The notes below the pieces were generated by a model that saw only the letters and a program-made list of their open reading frames with translations, was not told the DNA's origin and searched no databases. Source: Flavobacterium sp. LHD-85 (GTDB taxonomy: Bacteria > Bacteroidota > Bacteroidia > Flavobacteriales > Flavobacteriaceae). From it: a DNA stretch of 64,000 bases. Location of the stretch: positions 124,001 to 188,000 of the forward strand of contig NZ_JAVFVR010000015.1 in NCBI RefSeq assembly GCF_030929595.1. The letters are read 5' to 3'. Made by a program: the position numbers and the translations under genes. Below, in pieces: positions 16,740 to 27,800 of the stretch; position 1 is the stretch's first letter; each line of letters begins with the position of its first letter.

Positions 16740-16748
16740 AACAACAAA

Positions 16749-16772
16749 AAAACTGCTGAGATGAGCAGTTTT
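16749..16772 (-). terminator. Rho-independent terminator
   Basis: AAAACTGCT (16749-16757) pairs with AGCAGTTTT (16764-16772) around a 6-nt loop, followed on the minus strand by a T-rich run. It lies 41 bp beyond the stop of the secreted-protein gene ending at 16814. Confidence 0.75.
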
Positions 16773-16813
16773 AAGTGTTTTTTATGATTTCAAACGATTT
16801 CTGTTTGAAAGTT

Positions 16814-17407
16814 TTATTCTTTAACTAATACAATAACGGCTTTATATCCCGTACCAACATTCCATTCGCTTGACGAAATAACCTGGCCTTTATCATCATA
16901 AACTTTAAATTCGGCTGTGTTTGGAGAAGCAAAACCTTCGTTTAAAGCTTCAATATCAATTTTATTGATTCCTTTTTCCAAGTTTATTTTGACGCTTTTA
17001 AAATCACCGTTCAAAAAAACTTCAGGTTCAATAATTTTATCGTTCAAATATACTTTTACTTTATCTCCGTCCACAAAAGCTGCATCGCGGTACATTATAG
17101 TAGAAGTAACAGCGGTAGTGTTGAAATTGCCCAAAAATTGGTTTCTTCTATAAAATATTCCCTCAACATTAGCTTCTGGCTTATAAAGATTAGTGTTTTT
17201 AAACAATTCGTCTGGATTAACCTGCAATGGTGCTGGTTTCTCAATAGGCGCTGGCGGGTTTTCTTTAGGAGCGGCTTCTGTTGGCGGAATAACTTCTTTT
17301 ACAGGAGATTTTTTTGCTGGAATCGATTTGAATTTATTATCCAGTTCTTGAGCAAAACTGTGCAGTGAAAAAGAAGCAAAGGCAATTATCAAAAATATTT
17401 TTTTCAT
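16814..17407 (-). CDS. Secreted proline-rich protein of unknown function
   Basis: The 197-residue protein has a clear signal peptide (MKKIFLIIAFASFSLHSFAQ). Residues about 25-70 are a low-complexity Pro/Lys/Glu linker (EVIPPTEAAPKENPPAPIEKPAPLQ in part), often seen in periplasm-spanning segments. The remaining ~125 residues look like a beta-rich domain (VKVYLNDKIIEPEVFLNGDF, KINLEKGINKIDIEALNEG) reminiscent of Ig-like or C2-like folds. There is no lipobox and no T9SS tail, so it is probably periplasmic. I do not recognise a named family. Monocistronic, with a terminator downstream. Confidence 0.7.
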   Translation of the reverse strand: MKKIFLIIAFASFSLHSFAQELDNKFKSIPAKKSPVKEVIPPTEAAPKENPPAPIEKPAPLQVNPDELFKNTNLYKPEANVEGIFYRRNQFLGNFNTTAVTSTIMYRDAAFVDGDKVKVYLNDKIIEPEVFLNGDFKSVKINLEKGINKIDIEALNEGFASPNTAEFKVYDDKGQVISSSEWNVGTGYKAVIVLVKE

Positions 17408-17649
17408 GTTTTTATACTATTAATCTGTGTGGTATTGATTTAAAAAATTAGATGCATCATAATCTTTTATATATAAACATTTTATGAAACCAAATATTGT
17501 CTTGTTATGAATTTTTTGTCGAAAAATTAACTTCTTTAAAGGCAGAATCATAATGTTTTCTGCTAAAACTGACTTATCTTTATGTTCTCTTGAAATTTTG
17601 AAGATTGTATTGTTTTAAAGTGATTTTCTTCAAATAAAAATGAAATAGT

Positions 17650-18714
17650 ATGGAATGGAAAAATGTTCTTACCGATTTATTTAAAACGGATTATCCGATT
17701 ATACAAGCTCCAATGCTGGGCGTTACAACTCCAGAAATGGTTGCGGCTGCAAGCAATGCTGGAGCCTTAGGATCATTGGCTTTAGGAGATCTTCCTGCAG
17801 AAAAATGTATCGAATTAATTAGAGCGACAAGAAAATTGACTGATAAACCTTTCGCAGTCAATATTTTTGTACATAAAATAGATCCAATTACGTCAAAATT
17901 GGAGGATGATTATGCTAAAACGAAAAAGCATCTGCAGAAACTTACTGAGAAATTGGGCATTGAAACCGATTTTCCTGATATAAAGGAACTCAAACTTACA
18001 GATTATCACGATCAGATCGAAGCTATTTTATTGGAAAACTGCAAAATTGTGAGTTTCACTTTTGGAAATTTGGATCAGGAAAGTATTGCAACATTCAAAG
18101 AAAACAAAGTGATTCTGATTGGAACTTGTACTTCTGTTCAGGAAGCTATCGTATTGGAAAATAGCGGTATCGATATTATTTGTGTTCAAGGTATTGAAGC
18201 AGGTGGGCATCGTGGCAGTTTTCTAGAAGAAACGATTCCGCAGATCGGCGGATTATCACTGCTTTCTCAGGTTACTGAAGCTGTAAATATTCCTGTAATT
18301 TATGGAGGTGGAATTTATAATGCCAAAACTTTACTGGCTGCCAAAACTTTGGGCGCAGCTGGTTTCCAGATTGGAAGCCTGTTTCTAGGAAGTGCTGAAA
18401 GTGCTTTACAGGATTTTGAAAAACACCGTCTTAGAAATATAAAAGAAAATGAAATTGTTTTGACCAAAAGTTTTACAGGAAGATACGCGCGCGGAATTAG
18501 AAATACGTTTATAAAAGAAATTGAAAATTCGGCATTTGTGCTGCCGTATCCATATCAAAATAAGCTGACTGCGGAGTTGAGAAAAACAGCAAAATTAGAG
18601 CAAAACGCCGATTTTGTAAGCATTTGGATGGGACAATCTATTACTAGTTTTAGTGATGTTTCGACTGAAATTATTATCAGGAATTTAATAGAAGAAACCG
18701 AAAATTTTGCCTGA
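17650..18714 (+). CDS. Nitronate monooxygenase (2-nitropropane dioxygenase family)
   Basis: This 354-residue TIM-barrel flavoprotein opens with YPIIQAPMLGVTTPEMVAAASNAGALGSLALG, the FMN-binding start of the NMO family. It also carries the family signature QGIEAGGHRGSF (near residues 183-194) with its conserved histidine, and the C-terminal phosphate-binding YGGGIYNAKTLLAAKTLGAAGFQIGSLFL. Members oxidise alkyl nitronates such as propionate-3-nitronate using FMN and oxygen. Length is typical of class I enzymes. The protein is cytosolic. The gene is flanked by unrelated genes and probably stands alone; a TATCTTTA sequence about 70 bp upstream resembles the one before the hybrid kinase gene at 39449. 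Confidence 0.85.
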   Translation: MEWKNVLTDLFKTDYPIIQAPMLGVTTPEMVAAASNAGALGSLALGDLPAEKCIELIRATRKLTDKPFAVNIFVHKIDPITSKLEDDYAKTKKHLQKLTEKLGIETDFPDIKELKLTDYHDQIEAILLENCKIVSFTFGNLDQESIATFKENKVILIGTCTSVQEAIVLENSGIDIICVQGIEAGGHRGSFLEETIPQIGGLSLLSQVTEAVNIPVIYGGGIYNAKTLLAAKTLGAAGFQIGSLFLGSAESALQDFEKHRLRNIKENEIVLTKSFTGRYARGIRNTFIKEIENSAFVLPYPYQNKLTAELRKTAKLEQNADFVSIWMGQSITSFSDVSTEIIIRNLIEETENFA

Positions 18715-18774
18715 AAGTTAATTTCATTAGTTAGATCTGTTTTTGGTTGTAATGTATTGAATGTTAATATTTTA

Positions 18775-18782
18775 TATATTTG
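18775..18782 (+). promoter_or_regulatory. Putative -7 box TATATTTG
   Basis: A perfect TAnnTTTG match 24 bp upstream of the ATG at 18807. The -33 partner is not at ideal distance. Confidence 0.4.
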
Positions 18783-18806
18783 TTGTTCAATTAGATAACT
18801 TCAGAT

Positions 18807-19718
18807 ATGAATAGGTTTAATTTTATCTTTTTTCTTTTAGCATCCGTTACTTTTGCTCAAGGGAGTAAAACAGATTCGGTTATTAAAAAACAAATTGAAG
18901 AGTATAATACTTCATTTTCAAACGCTCTCGTAAAAGGAAGTCAAGGCGATTTAGTAAAAGCTTATACAGATGAAACCATATTTATGCCGGAACACAGCAG
19001 AGAGCGTGTGGGCAGTAAAACGATTCGAGATTTTTATAAGCAATGGCTGGCTCAAGCAAAAATTGCATCTTATGAAAGAAAAATTCTGGACTTGCAGGAT
19101 TTTGGAAATTATATTTTGGAAATCGGAACTTTTGATGAAAACTTAAATCTAAATGAACAGAATGCATTTTTGTACACGGGCAAATATGCGGTTTTATGGA
19201 AAAAGTCTTCAAATAGGAGCTTGCCTCCAACAATTGCTGCCGAGATCTGGGGATCTTCAAGTTATTTTGATGATAAAAATATTCCTAATATCGATGATTC
19301 TTCTGTTCCAAAAACGGAAGAATATAGTTTCTCAGACAAATTAGCATCTGAAATTAAAGAGCGAAATAATACCATTAGAGATTTTGTTAAAAATAGACAA
19401 GGAGCAGAACATGCCAAAATGTTTATGCCTGATGCCATGTATCTGACCTATTACACACCAATTCTTTCGGGAGAAAAAGAAATTACGGATTATTTTACAG
19501 AACATGAGAAACCTGGAACATTAAATATTGATAAAATTTCAATTCTGACTTCGGGAATTATTTATGCTAGAACAGCAATCATAGAAGTTGGCTATTATAG
19601 TGTAGATTGGCGTGATGGTGACAATCATGGAAATGTAAAAGGAAAAAGTATGAATGTTTGGAAAAAAGATAACAACGGAGCATTACTGCTTTTTCGTCAA
19701 ATCGTAAATCATGATTAA
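18807..19718 (+). CDS. Secreted protein with two NTF2-like (SnoaL/DUF4440) domains
   Basis: The 303-residue product begins with a signal peptide (hydrophobic stretch ending Thr-Phe-Ala-Gln, residue 18). Two halves repeat the NTF2-like pattern: residues about 25-135 (IKKQIEEYNTSFSNALVKG, LVKAYTDETIFMPEHS, TIRDFYKQWL, ending YAVLWKK) and about 180-300 (IKERNNTIRDFVKNR, MFMPDAMYLTYYTPILSG, EITDYFTEHE, ending KSMNVWKKDN). The first half keeps the classic helix-strand-cone order of DUF4440. Such domains bind small hydrophobic ligands or act as isomerases; no catalytic assignment is possible here. A -7 box lies just upstream. Probably periplasmic. Confidence 0.75.
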   Translation: MNRFNFIFFLLASVTFAQGSKTDSVIKKQIEEYNTSFSNALVKGSQGDLVKAYTDETIFMPEHSRERVGSKTIRDFYKQWLAQAKIASYERKILDLQDFGNYILEIGTFDENLNLNEQNAFLYTGKYAVLWKKSSNRSLPPTIAAEIWGSSSYFDDKNIPNIDDSSVPKTEEYSFSDKLASEIKERNNTIRDFVKNRQGAEHAKMFMPDAMYLTYYTPILSGEKEITDYFTEHEKPGTLNIDKISILTSGIIYARTAIIEVGYYSVDWRDGDNHGNVKGKSMNVWKKDNNGALLLFRQIVNHD

Positions 19719-19783
19719 CTTTTGGGTTTTTGTGTTAGAATGTTTATTTCTCCTATTTGTTATTAAATGCTATTAATTTTATA

Positions 19784-19791
19784 TAATTTTG
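19784..19791 (+). promoter_or_regulatory. Putative -7 box TAATTTTG
   Basis: TAATTTTG matches TAnnTTTG, with TTTG at 19756-19759 (24-bp spacer, slightly long) as a possible -33. It lies 27 bp before the TPR/HTH gene. Confidence 0.45.
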
Positions 19792-19818
19792 GACTTGTAC
19801 TTATGATTTTTATACGTG

Positions 19819-21444
19819 ATGGGTCGAATACTTTGCATATTTTTTATTTTCACAACTTTTTATATTTATCCGCAATCTTCAACAAAAGAATGGATCGATA
19901 GCCTAAATACTATTGATAATCATGAGAAAAAAGTGGATTTAGCTCTCAAAATTGCATCAAAACTTCAAGATTCCGATTGGGAAAGAGCTGTAAAATATAT
20001 CGAACTGGCAGAGTCTGAAGCAAAAAAAACAGATAAAAGCGATCTGTCTCTGGCTAAAACCTATGTGACAGCAGCTCAAATTTACGATGCAAAAGATGTT
20101 ATTGATATTACATTGCAGTATAATTTGAAAGCCTACGATATTTACAAAAGCAATAATATTATAGATGAAACTGCAAGAATAGAAAATAACCTTGCTATTA
20201 TTTATGCCAAAAGCAATAATGAGGAAAAAGCACTTAAGTATTTTTTGCACGTCTATCGTTATCAAAAATCTAAGAATGAGCCTGATAAACTAGTCAAAAT
20301 TTTAAACAATATTGGTACAACTTATCTAGGTAAAAGTTTAGATTCTTCACTTTATTATTACCATAAAGCCGATGCAATTGCCAAAACATTAAAAGACAAC
20401 AGGCTGAAGGTTTATGTTTATACCAATTTAGCACGTGCGTACGGATTAAAGAAAGATAAGAAAAATGCTGGTTTTTATTTTGAAAAAGCATTTTCGTTAA
20501 CAGATTCTTCCATCGATAACTCATTAAAAGCTTTTACTTATGAGTCGCTTTCAGAATATAATTTTCAGGAAAAGAAACTCGACGAGGCGATTCTAAATGC
20601 CAAAAGTGCTTTGGAATTATCAAAAGACAATGAATTTGGTTTTGCAGGACTACGACTGAATAAAATATTGTATCAAGCTTATTTAGGGAAAGAGGATTAT
20701 AAAAATGCAGTTCATTACTTTGAAAAATACAACGCAATCAGCGATAGTATCAATATTGAGCAGAAAGCAGTAAACTTAGAACGAATTAGGCTCGAACAAG
20801 ATTATAAAGTGCGAAGCCAGATTCGAACTCTTGTAGAGGAAAAAACCAGATTCAAGTATTATGTCGTCGGGTTAATATTAGTTGTCGGAATATTGACTTT
20901 AGTTCTTCTGCTTATCCGTTATCGAAATAGGAATATTAAAAATCAGCTGGAAAAGGAGAAACTAAAAGCCAAACAGCAAGAATTGAATCAAAGTCTCGAA
21001 GCCAAAAATATGGTTTTGGTAGGTAAGGCTATGGCCGAAATTCATCGTACTGATAATATCAACGAAATTTTGACCGATCTTAAAAAAATTAAACTCAAAA
21101 CAGCCAACAAAGAATTACAGCAGGCAATTGATATTGTCTTGAAACGTTTGGAAAAAGATTTGAATGCGGATATCTGGAAAGAATTTGAAATTAGTTTTGA
21201 ACAGGTTCATAAATCTTTCTTCGATAAATTGACTATCGATTATCCGACACTTACTCCAAAAGAACGCCGACTTTGTGCGCTGCTTTATTTAGATTTAACT
21301 ACAAAAGAAATTTCCCAAATTACAGGACAATCTTTTAAATCGATAGAAAATGCCAGAACCAGATTGCGCAAAAAGTTCGATTTAACCAACGAAAAAGTAA
21401 ATCTTTCCACTTATCTGAATAGTTTTAAAGGCGATTCATTGTAA
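19819..21444 (+). CDS. Membrane TPR protein with C-terminal LuxR-like helix-turn-helix
   Basis: I prefer the ATG at 19819 to the GTG at 19816, giving 541 residues. Order: signal sequence (CIFFIFTTFYIYPQ), about six to seven TPR-like helical repeats in the periplasm (for example EKALKYFLHVYRYQKS, DSSLYYYHKADAIAKTL, NAGFYFEKAFSL), one transmembrane helix near residue 350 (YYVVGLILVVGILTLVLLLI), a coiled coil (QLEKEKLKAKQQELNQSLEAK), and a cytoplasmic HTH (LTPKERRLCALLYLDLTTKEISQ, then SFKSIENARTRLRKKF). This one-component arrangement, a periplasmic TPR sensor joined to a LuxR-like DNA-binding domain, is widespread in Bacteroidota; targets are unknown. The large T9SS protease gene lies next downstream and could be a target (inference). 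Confidence 0.85.
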   Translation: MGRILCIFFIFTTFYIYPQSSTKEWIDSLNTIDNHEKKVDLALKIASKLQDSDWERAVKYIELAESEAKKTDKSDLSLAKTYVTAAQIYDAKDVIDITLQYNLKAYDIYKSNNIIDETARIENNLAIIYAKSNNEEKALKYFLHVYRYQKSKNEPDKLVKILNNIGTTYLGKSLDSSLYYYHKADAIAKTLKDNRLKVYVYTNLARAYGLKKDKKNAGFYFEKAFSLTDSSIDNSLKAFTYESLSEYNFQEKKLDEAILNAKSALELSKDNEFGFAGLRLNKILYQAYLGKEDYKNAVHYFEKYNAISDSINIEQKAVNLERIRLEQDYKVRSQIRTLVEEKTRFKYYVVGLILVVGILTLVLLLIRYRNRNIKNQLEKEKLKAKQQELNQSLEAKNMVLVGKAMAEIHRTDNINEILTDLKKIKLKTANKELQQAIDIVLKRLEKDLNADIWKEFEISFEQVHKSFFDKLTIDYPTLTPKERRLCALLYLDLTTKEISQITGQSFKSIENARTRLRKKFDLTNEKVNLSTYLNSFKGDSL

Positions 21445-21607
21445 AATAATTTTATTTGTAACTATTTGATATAGTTTGTTTTAGTTTAAAATGAGTGTTT
21501 TCTGAGTGCTCCATTTCTGCCTGCGAGTGTTTTTGCATTAGTCCTTTTTTTTCGAGCCTTATAGTGTCCGTCTATTTTTACCAAACAATTATCAAAAACA
21601 AGTTTGG

Positions 21608-21745
21608 ATGAATACCACAAAAAAAGAAGAACCCTCTAAAAGTTTGGAAGAACTTCTAGAAGAAACAAAAACAAAAAAGAGTGCGCTCTTAAAAATTCTA
21701 CAAAAAATAACGAAAGCAAGTTCTAAGAATCAACCGCCGAATTGA
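21608..21745 (+). CDS. Possible small ORF, 45 residues
   Basis: ATG at 21608 to TGA at 21745 encodes a lysine- and glutamate-rich peptide starting MNTTKKEEPSKSLEELLEET, predicted helical, without signal peptide or cysteine. It occupies the otherwise empty 387-bp interval between the TPR/HTH gene and the M4 protease. Its 3' end lies inside a long stem-loop (21713-21762). Codon use resembles neighbouring genes, but at this length chance cannot be excluded and no family is recognised. Confidence 0.35.
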   Translation: MNTTKKEEPSKSLEELLEETKTKKSALLKILQKITKASSKNQPPN

Positions 21746-21762
21746 TTCTAAGGACTTGCTTT
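21713..21762 (+). terminator. Stem-loop terminator or attenuator before the M4 protease gene
   Basis: Left arm 21713-21733 and right arm 21742-21762 pair over 21 bp with two mismatches, followed by a T-rich stretch (TTTTGTGGTTTT). It ends 70 bp before the protease ATG at 21832. It would stop any transcript carrying the small ORF or leader. Confidence 0.7.
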
Positions 21763-21831
21763 TGTGGTTTTCTGCGAACCATTATATTCTATTAACTCGC
21801 AGCCTTAATACTAATTTTTAAATTAAAAAAA

Positions 21832-24800
21832 ATGAACCAGATTTACTCTAAACCCAGGTATTTGTTTCTTTTGTTAGGTTTCTTGATCTGTTCCGTCGGA
21901 ATGGCCCAGTCTCCTTTTCCAAAAAACAAAACGTCTAATGCGCAGACGGCTGTACAATCGCCAGCTGCTAATCAGAAAAAGAATCAAGTTTATCAGAAAA
22001 ACAGCGATTCAAGTGTTAATCAAGAGGATGATGCCAATACTCTTTTGACGCAAAAAAGCATAAATGGAAAAACGCTTTCGCAGGAAGAAAGTGATGATGT
22101 AAATAAGAGATTAAAAGCAAGCCAGAAGCTTTTTAATAAAAGCGGAAGCGCTTCAACAGCTAAAAATCTTCAAACAACAGACAGCACAAAAGTGAGATCT
22201 TTTGCAAAATCTTCTAATTTGACTATCCGTAATGTATTTGAAGTTAAAAAAGCAGATTTCGAACTTTCTAATGCAGACAAAATGCAGCTGAGATCGGTTT
22301 CAGACAAACACGGCAGAAGTTTGGCAACCTATCAGCAAATGCATAATGCTGTTCCTGTTGAAGGCGCTATTTATAAAGTAAGAGATAACAAGAGCAAAAT
22401 TGAAGCATTTGGGCATATCAGTAAAAAATTGCCTGCAAACAGTAATTATAAAGTAAATGCGTCGGCCGCTTTACAAAACGCATTAAATACTGTAAATGCT
22501 AAAGAATATGTTTGGCAGAGCAAAAAACTATCGTCTTTAGTCCATAAAAAAATCAGTACAAAACCACAGGGAGAATTGGTTTATGTTGGGCCTAATTTTT
22601 CTTCAGAATTGACAGAATATCATTTGGCATGGAAATTCGACGTTTTTGCTACAAATCCGCAGTCAAGCCAGACGATTTATGTTGATGCCAATACCGGAAA
22701 AGTCATTTTAAAAATTGATTTAAGCAGAGATCTTCGTTCGTCTTCTTCGCCTTATGCAGACGGAAGAAGTGCAATTGGTAAAGGAAAAGCAAGATTTGCG
22801 GGAGATGTAACTTTTGGAACTACTCAATATGCAGATGGTTACAGATTGGAGGATTTAGTAGGAAAGTATAAAGTACAGATGTATACTTTAAACATGAATC
22901 ATGCGGAACACGCATCTGATGAAGTCTTAACCGAATTTATCGATGAAGATAACAATTGGAATGATTTGTACAATAAGGATCACGACGAAGCAGCAATTGA
23001 TATTCATTGGGGAATTCAAAAGACTTTGAACTATTACGAAGAAAAATTTGACCGTAATAGTGTTGATGATAAAGGAATGACCATTTTTGCATTGGCGCAT
23101 TTAGGAACTAATGTTCAAAATGCCTCTTGGACAGGAGGATGGGCACAGTTTGGAGACGGAGATAAACAGCCTTTTGTGAGTTTAGGAATTACTGGACATG
23201 AAATGACTCATGCTGTAACACAATTCTCTGCAGGATTGATTTATCAGGGAGAATCTGGAGCAATGAATGAATCTTTTAGTGATATTTTCGGGATTTCTAT
23301 AGAGCTGTATGCCGCAAAAGATAGTACAAAGGATATTTGGCTGCTAGGTGACGAATTATATTCTCACGGAAGTTTGAGAAGTATGGCAAATCCAAAAGCG
23401 GCTGGACAACCGGATACTTATGGAGGTGAATTTTGGACAAACCCGGCAAATACAAGTTATGATAATGGCGGTGTGCACCAGAACAGCGGAATTACCAATT
23501 ATTGGTATTATCTGTTAGTAGAAGGAGGAGAAGGCGTAAATGACCTTAACAACAGTTATAGCGTTAAACCAATCGGATTGGCTAAGGCTGAGAAAATTGC
23601 TTATTTAGCGCTTACCGAATATTTGTCACCTTCTTCAAATTTCAGCGACATGCGTCAGGCGACTTTGATGGCTGTAGAAGATTTGTATGGTCTAGGTTCT
23701 GAAGAGTTTAAACAAGTTACTAATGCTTGGTATGCCATCGGTGTAGGTACAGCTTATGCAGATAGACAAATAACTATTGTTTCGGTAGAAAATCCGTCAA
23801 CATCTTGCGGACCATTAAAAGGAGATGAGCCTTTTTATATTACAGTAAGAAATACAGGAACTAAGATCATTAAAGCTGATGAAGGTTTAAATTTCAAATT
23901 AAGAGCCATGGCTAGCGCACTTGGCAGACTTATTACTTTTTATACCAATGATGGAGAAGTTCCTTTTACAAAAGATTTAGGAATTGGAGAAGAAACAACT
24001 GTTGCAATAAAAAGCAAAATCCCATATCAGATAAATGCGACGAGCTATGTAGAAGTTAAAGTAGATCTTGATCCTATTGTAGATTTTGGCGTTAAAGAGG
24101 GATATTCTTTTGTTACGGGGATTTACGTTGGTACTGCACAAAAAGATTTTGATATTAAAGCTACGGCTTTAGATCTTCCAATGTATACAGGAGATTTGCT
24201 AATGTCAAGTTATACTCCTGCTATTACAATTTTTAATTTAGGCTGTCAGGATATTCCAGCAGGAACTGTTTTAAAAGTTGGATATGCAAATACAAAAGCA
24301 GGAAGCACAACAATTTGGAAAGATGTGACATTGCAGACTGCTTTCAAAGCAAATTCAGAAATGAAAATAACTTTTGATACTGCGGTCGATTTATCAGCTG
24401 CAGGTTTACACACTTATGAAGCTTATGTAACCTATGACAAAGATCCTATTACTACAAATAATAGTATTATAAATGGGGCTTACAGTGATGTTATAACACA
24501 ATTTCCTTATACAGAAGGATTCGAGAGAACGCCAGGAGGATGGAATACAAAAGCGTTAAGCGGGAATCAGAAGTTTGTATTTCAAAATTATCCAGCATCT
24601 TTTAGAACTGTTAAGTCACAATATATGTGGGGAATGGTAGACTTTAAAGGAAATGACAGAATGGGACTTAATTCTGATTTCGTTTTAGAATCGCCAATCT
24701 TTGATTTTACCAATGTGGTTTCTCCTTATGTAGAGTTCGATTTGTATTATTTATTGCATAGAACGTACGATGGTTTAATCGTTGAATATTCGGAAGATAA

Positions 24801-27800
24801 AGGTAAAAGCTGGAAAAAAATAAATACAGTTAATTATCCGGAAATAGAACACAATAATGATTTATTTGATGGCGGCTGGTTTACGGGAGCAAATAATAGT
24901 CTGAAAAAAGATCCGTATCAAATTCGTTTAAATGAATTGGCAGGAAAGAAAGCGGCTATTCGTTTCCATGTAAAATCAGATGATTATTATGACGGATTCT
25001 TAGGCGGATTTATAGATAACATTTTGGTAAGTGATGCACCTTACGATTTAGAAGTTGTATCTGCAAAATTAGACGCTGGTAAATGTGATATCAATAATAA
25101 TAACGCTGCCATAATTGCTAAAGTAACAAACAATTTTGCGACAGCAAGTCAGGAAGTTAATATCACAACTAAAGTTCTTGATGCTGCAAAAGTGGAGATT
25201 TTTTCAAAAATAGAAAAAACAACTTTAAACTTCGCAAGGTTTAAAGACACAATAAGCTATTCTATTCCTAATATTAATTTAAAGAATGTTGGAGAACATA
25301 CCATTTCGGTTTCTGTTTTTCCTGTGGACATGGCAAAAGACCTTAAACAAGGAAACAATGCTGTAACATTAACATACGATAATTGGAATAACGAAGACAT
25401 GAAAGTTTCTGCACTTCCGTACAAAATGGACTTTGAAGACGCTTCTAAATACAAAGGATGGAGAACTTCTGAGAATAAAGGTTCTGCAGGATGGAAACAT
25501 GGAGTACGAGCAGATTTAGGCTCTCCAGCATGGTTTATTGCAGATCATACCAAATTTATGGCAAGTAATGATGATAAATGCAATTGTGATGCTTCCAACG
25601 ATATGCTGGTTTCTCCAGTATTTGATTTAACCAATTACAAAGAAGCGCATTTATCTTTTGATGGTTTTGGAGATCCGCAGCAATGGTCAGACGGTTATGT
25701 AAAAGTAAGTACCGACGGAGGAACAACTTGGAAAGAAGTGTTTAAAATGCCTTATTATGGCGCTTGGTTTGGATATAATGTTGACTTAAGTGCGTATGCA
25801 GGGAATTCTTGCGTACAGCTTGCTTTTCAGCATAATGACAATGGCTTTTTTGCGAATGGTTTTGCAGTAGATAACATTGAAATTACACCAACGAAGAGTA
25901 ATTTACAATTATCGAATTTAGTGGTAGGTGAAACCGTTTACGAAGATGCGCCTACGCATGAGTTTTACATTAATGCAAGAAATGTAGCTTATAAAACATT
26001 GGAGAAAATTACTCTTAAATATCAAATTCTTCAGAACGGAAACGCTATCGGTGAACCAGTTTCATTAGAAAGAACCCAAACAATACGACAAGGCGAAACT
26101 CTAGTTTATAAAATAGACGGTTTGCCTAAATTAGCAGCTGGAAACTATGAAATTAAAGTGCAGGCAACTGCCGATGGAGAGGCAAGTACAAATGTTAAAA
26201 GCCTAACTGCATCTTTTCAAGTTGCTGAGAAAGCATTGGAGTTGAGCGAAGAGAATTTCTCTAGCCTGACGCAAGGTTCAATATTTGGATCAAAAGGGTT
26301 TATTTCTAATCAAAGCGATGAAAATTATCCATGGAGAGCGGTTACTACTCCAGATAATACTAATCTAACGGTTCCGTTGAAGAATAGAACGGGAGATGCT
26401 GGCGGAAAACTATTATACAGTCAGCTAGAAGGCTATTATTACTATAGCGAATTAATTTCTCCACTTTATAAACTATCTGAAAATACTACAGCTTTAGAGT
26501 TTTACTACGCTCTGCAAAGCAATGTTAATGATGCTTTAATTGTAGATATTAAGCCAGTTGGCGGAGAATGGACTGAAGCTTGGAGAGCAACAAGTAAAGG
26601 AACTTACGTAGATACAGAATGGCAGAAAGCGGCATTAAATATTACGAAATACGCTGGAAAATCAGTTTTATTCCGTTTTAGACATGCAAAATCAGATGGA
26701 TATTCTTATTTGGTTTTAGACGATCTTAAAGTAATGAGTGAGCCTGTTTTAGACGTTTCTGTTCAAATTTTATCTCCAAAGGATATTTGCGGCAATAGCG
26801 AAGTAAAAGTTAGACTTACAAACGAAGGACAAGTTGCTATTAAAGAAAATTCTATCCAGTTAGATTTAGAATATGTTAATACGTCAGAAAAAATTTCAGA
26901 AGCCATTGCATCAGGAATTCCGGTTGGAGAAAGTATCGAGTATACTTTTATCAAACAGCCTAAATTAGATGATTCTGGAGATTCTCATGTATTTGCCATT
27001 AATGCAAAAATGGAGAATGATGCTATTGAACAAAACAATAACATCAAGAATTATGTATATCAAGGAGTACCATCAGATTTTAAAATGTTTGACACGTCTG
27101 TTATCCATGCTTATGCAGGTAAAAGTGTGTATCTGGATGCAGAAAGAAATCTTGTGGCTAGAGAGTTAGAAGCAACTTCATACAAATGGAGTTCAGGTGA
27201 AAGCACCAATTCTATCAATGTTGATAAAGCAGGAGATTATAGCGTAACGGCAACATTGGAAAACGGATGTACTCTTACCGAAAAAGTAACAGTAGTATTT
27301 GATACTTTCGAATCTGGTCTGCCAAGCGGTGATGTTTGCGGTCCAGAAGTAGTATTAAATCCAGGAAATTATGCTGCTTACGAATGGTTTGATGGTTCTA
27401 CAGATCCAACTTTCACGACTACAGAAAGTGGTGAGTACTATGTAACGGTTTACAACGAACACGGATTAGGTAAAATTTTCACTACAACTATTAATGTTCT
27501 TGAAAATATAGTTCCGGAGATTCAGGCATTAGAAGGAAATAAAATTACAGCTTCTGCTGATGCGACAGGTTATCAGTGGTATTTAAACGGAAGAGTTTTA
27601 CCAAATGCAACCGAAAAAACAGTTGCAACAATTTGGGAAGGAAGCTATAGTCTTCAGGTAACAAATGCGCATGGCTGTACAAGCATGTCTGCTCCAATTG
27701 AATCTAAAGGATTGCTTATCGGAAAATTGACAAATTCTTTCAGAGTGTTCCCAAACCCTGTGGCAGATAATGTAAACATTTTCTTGGCTGAAAAAGCAGA

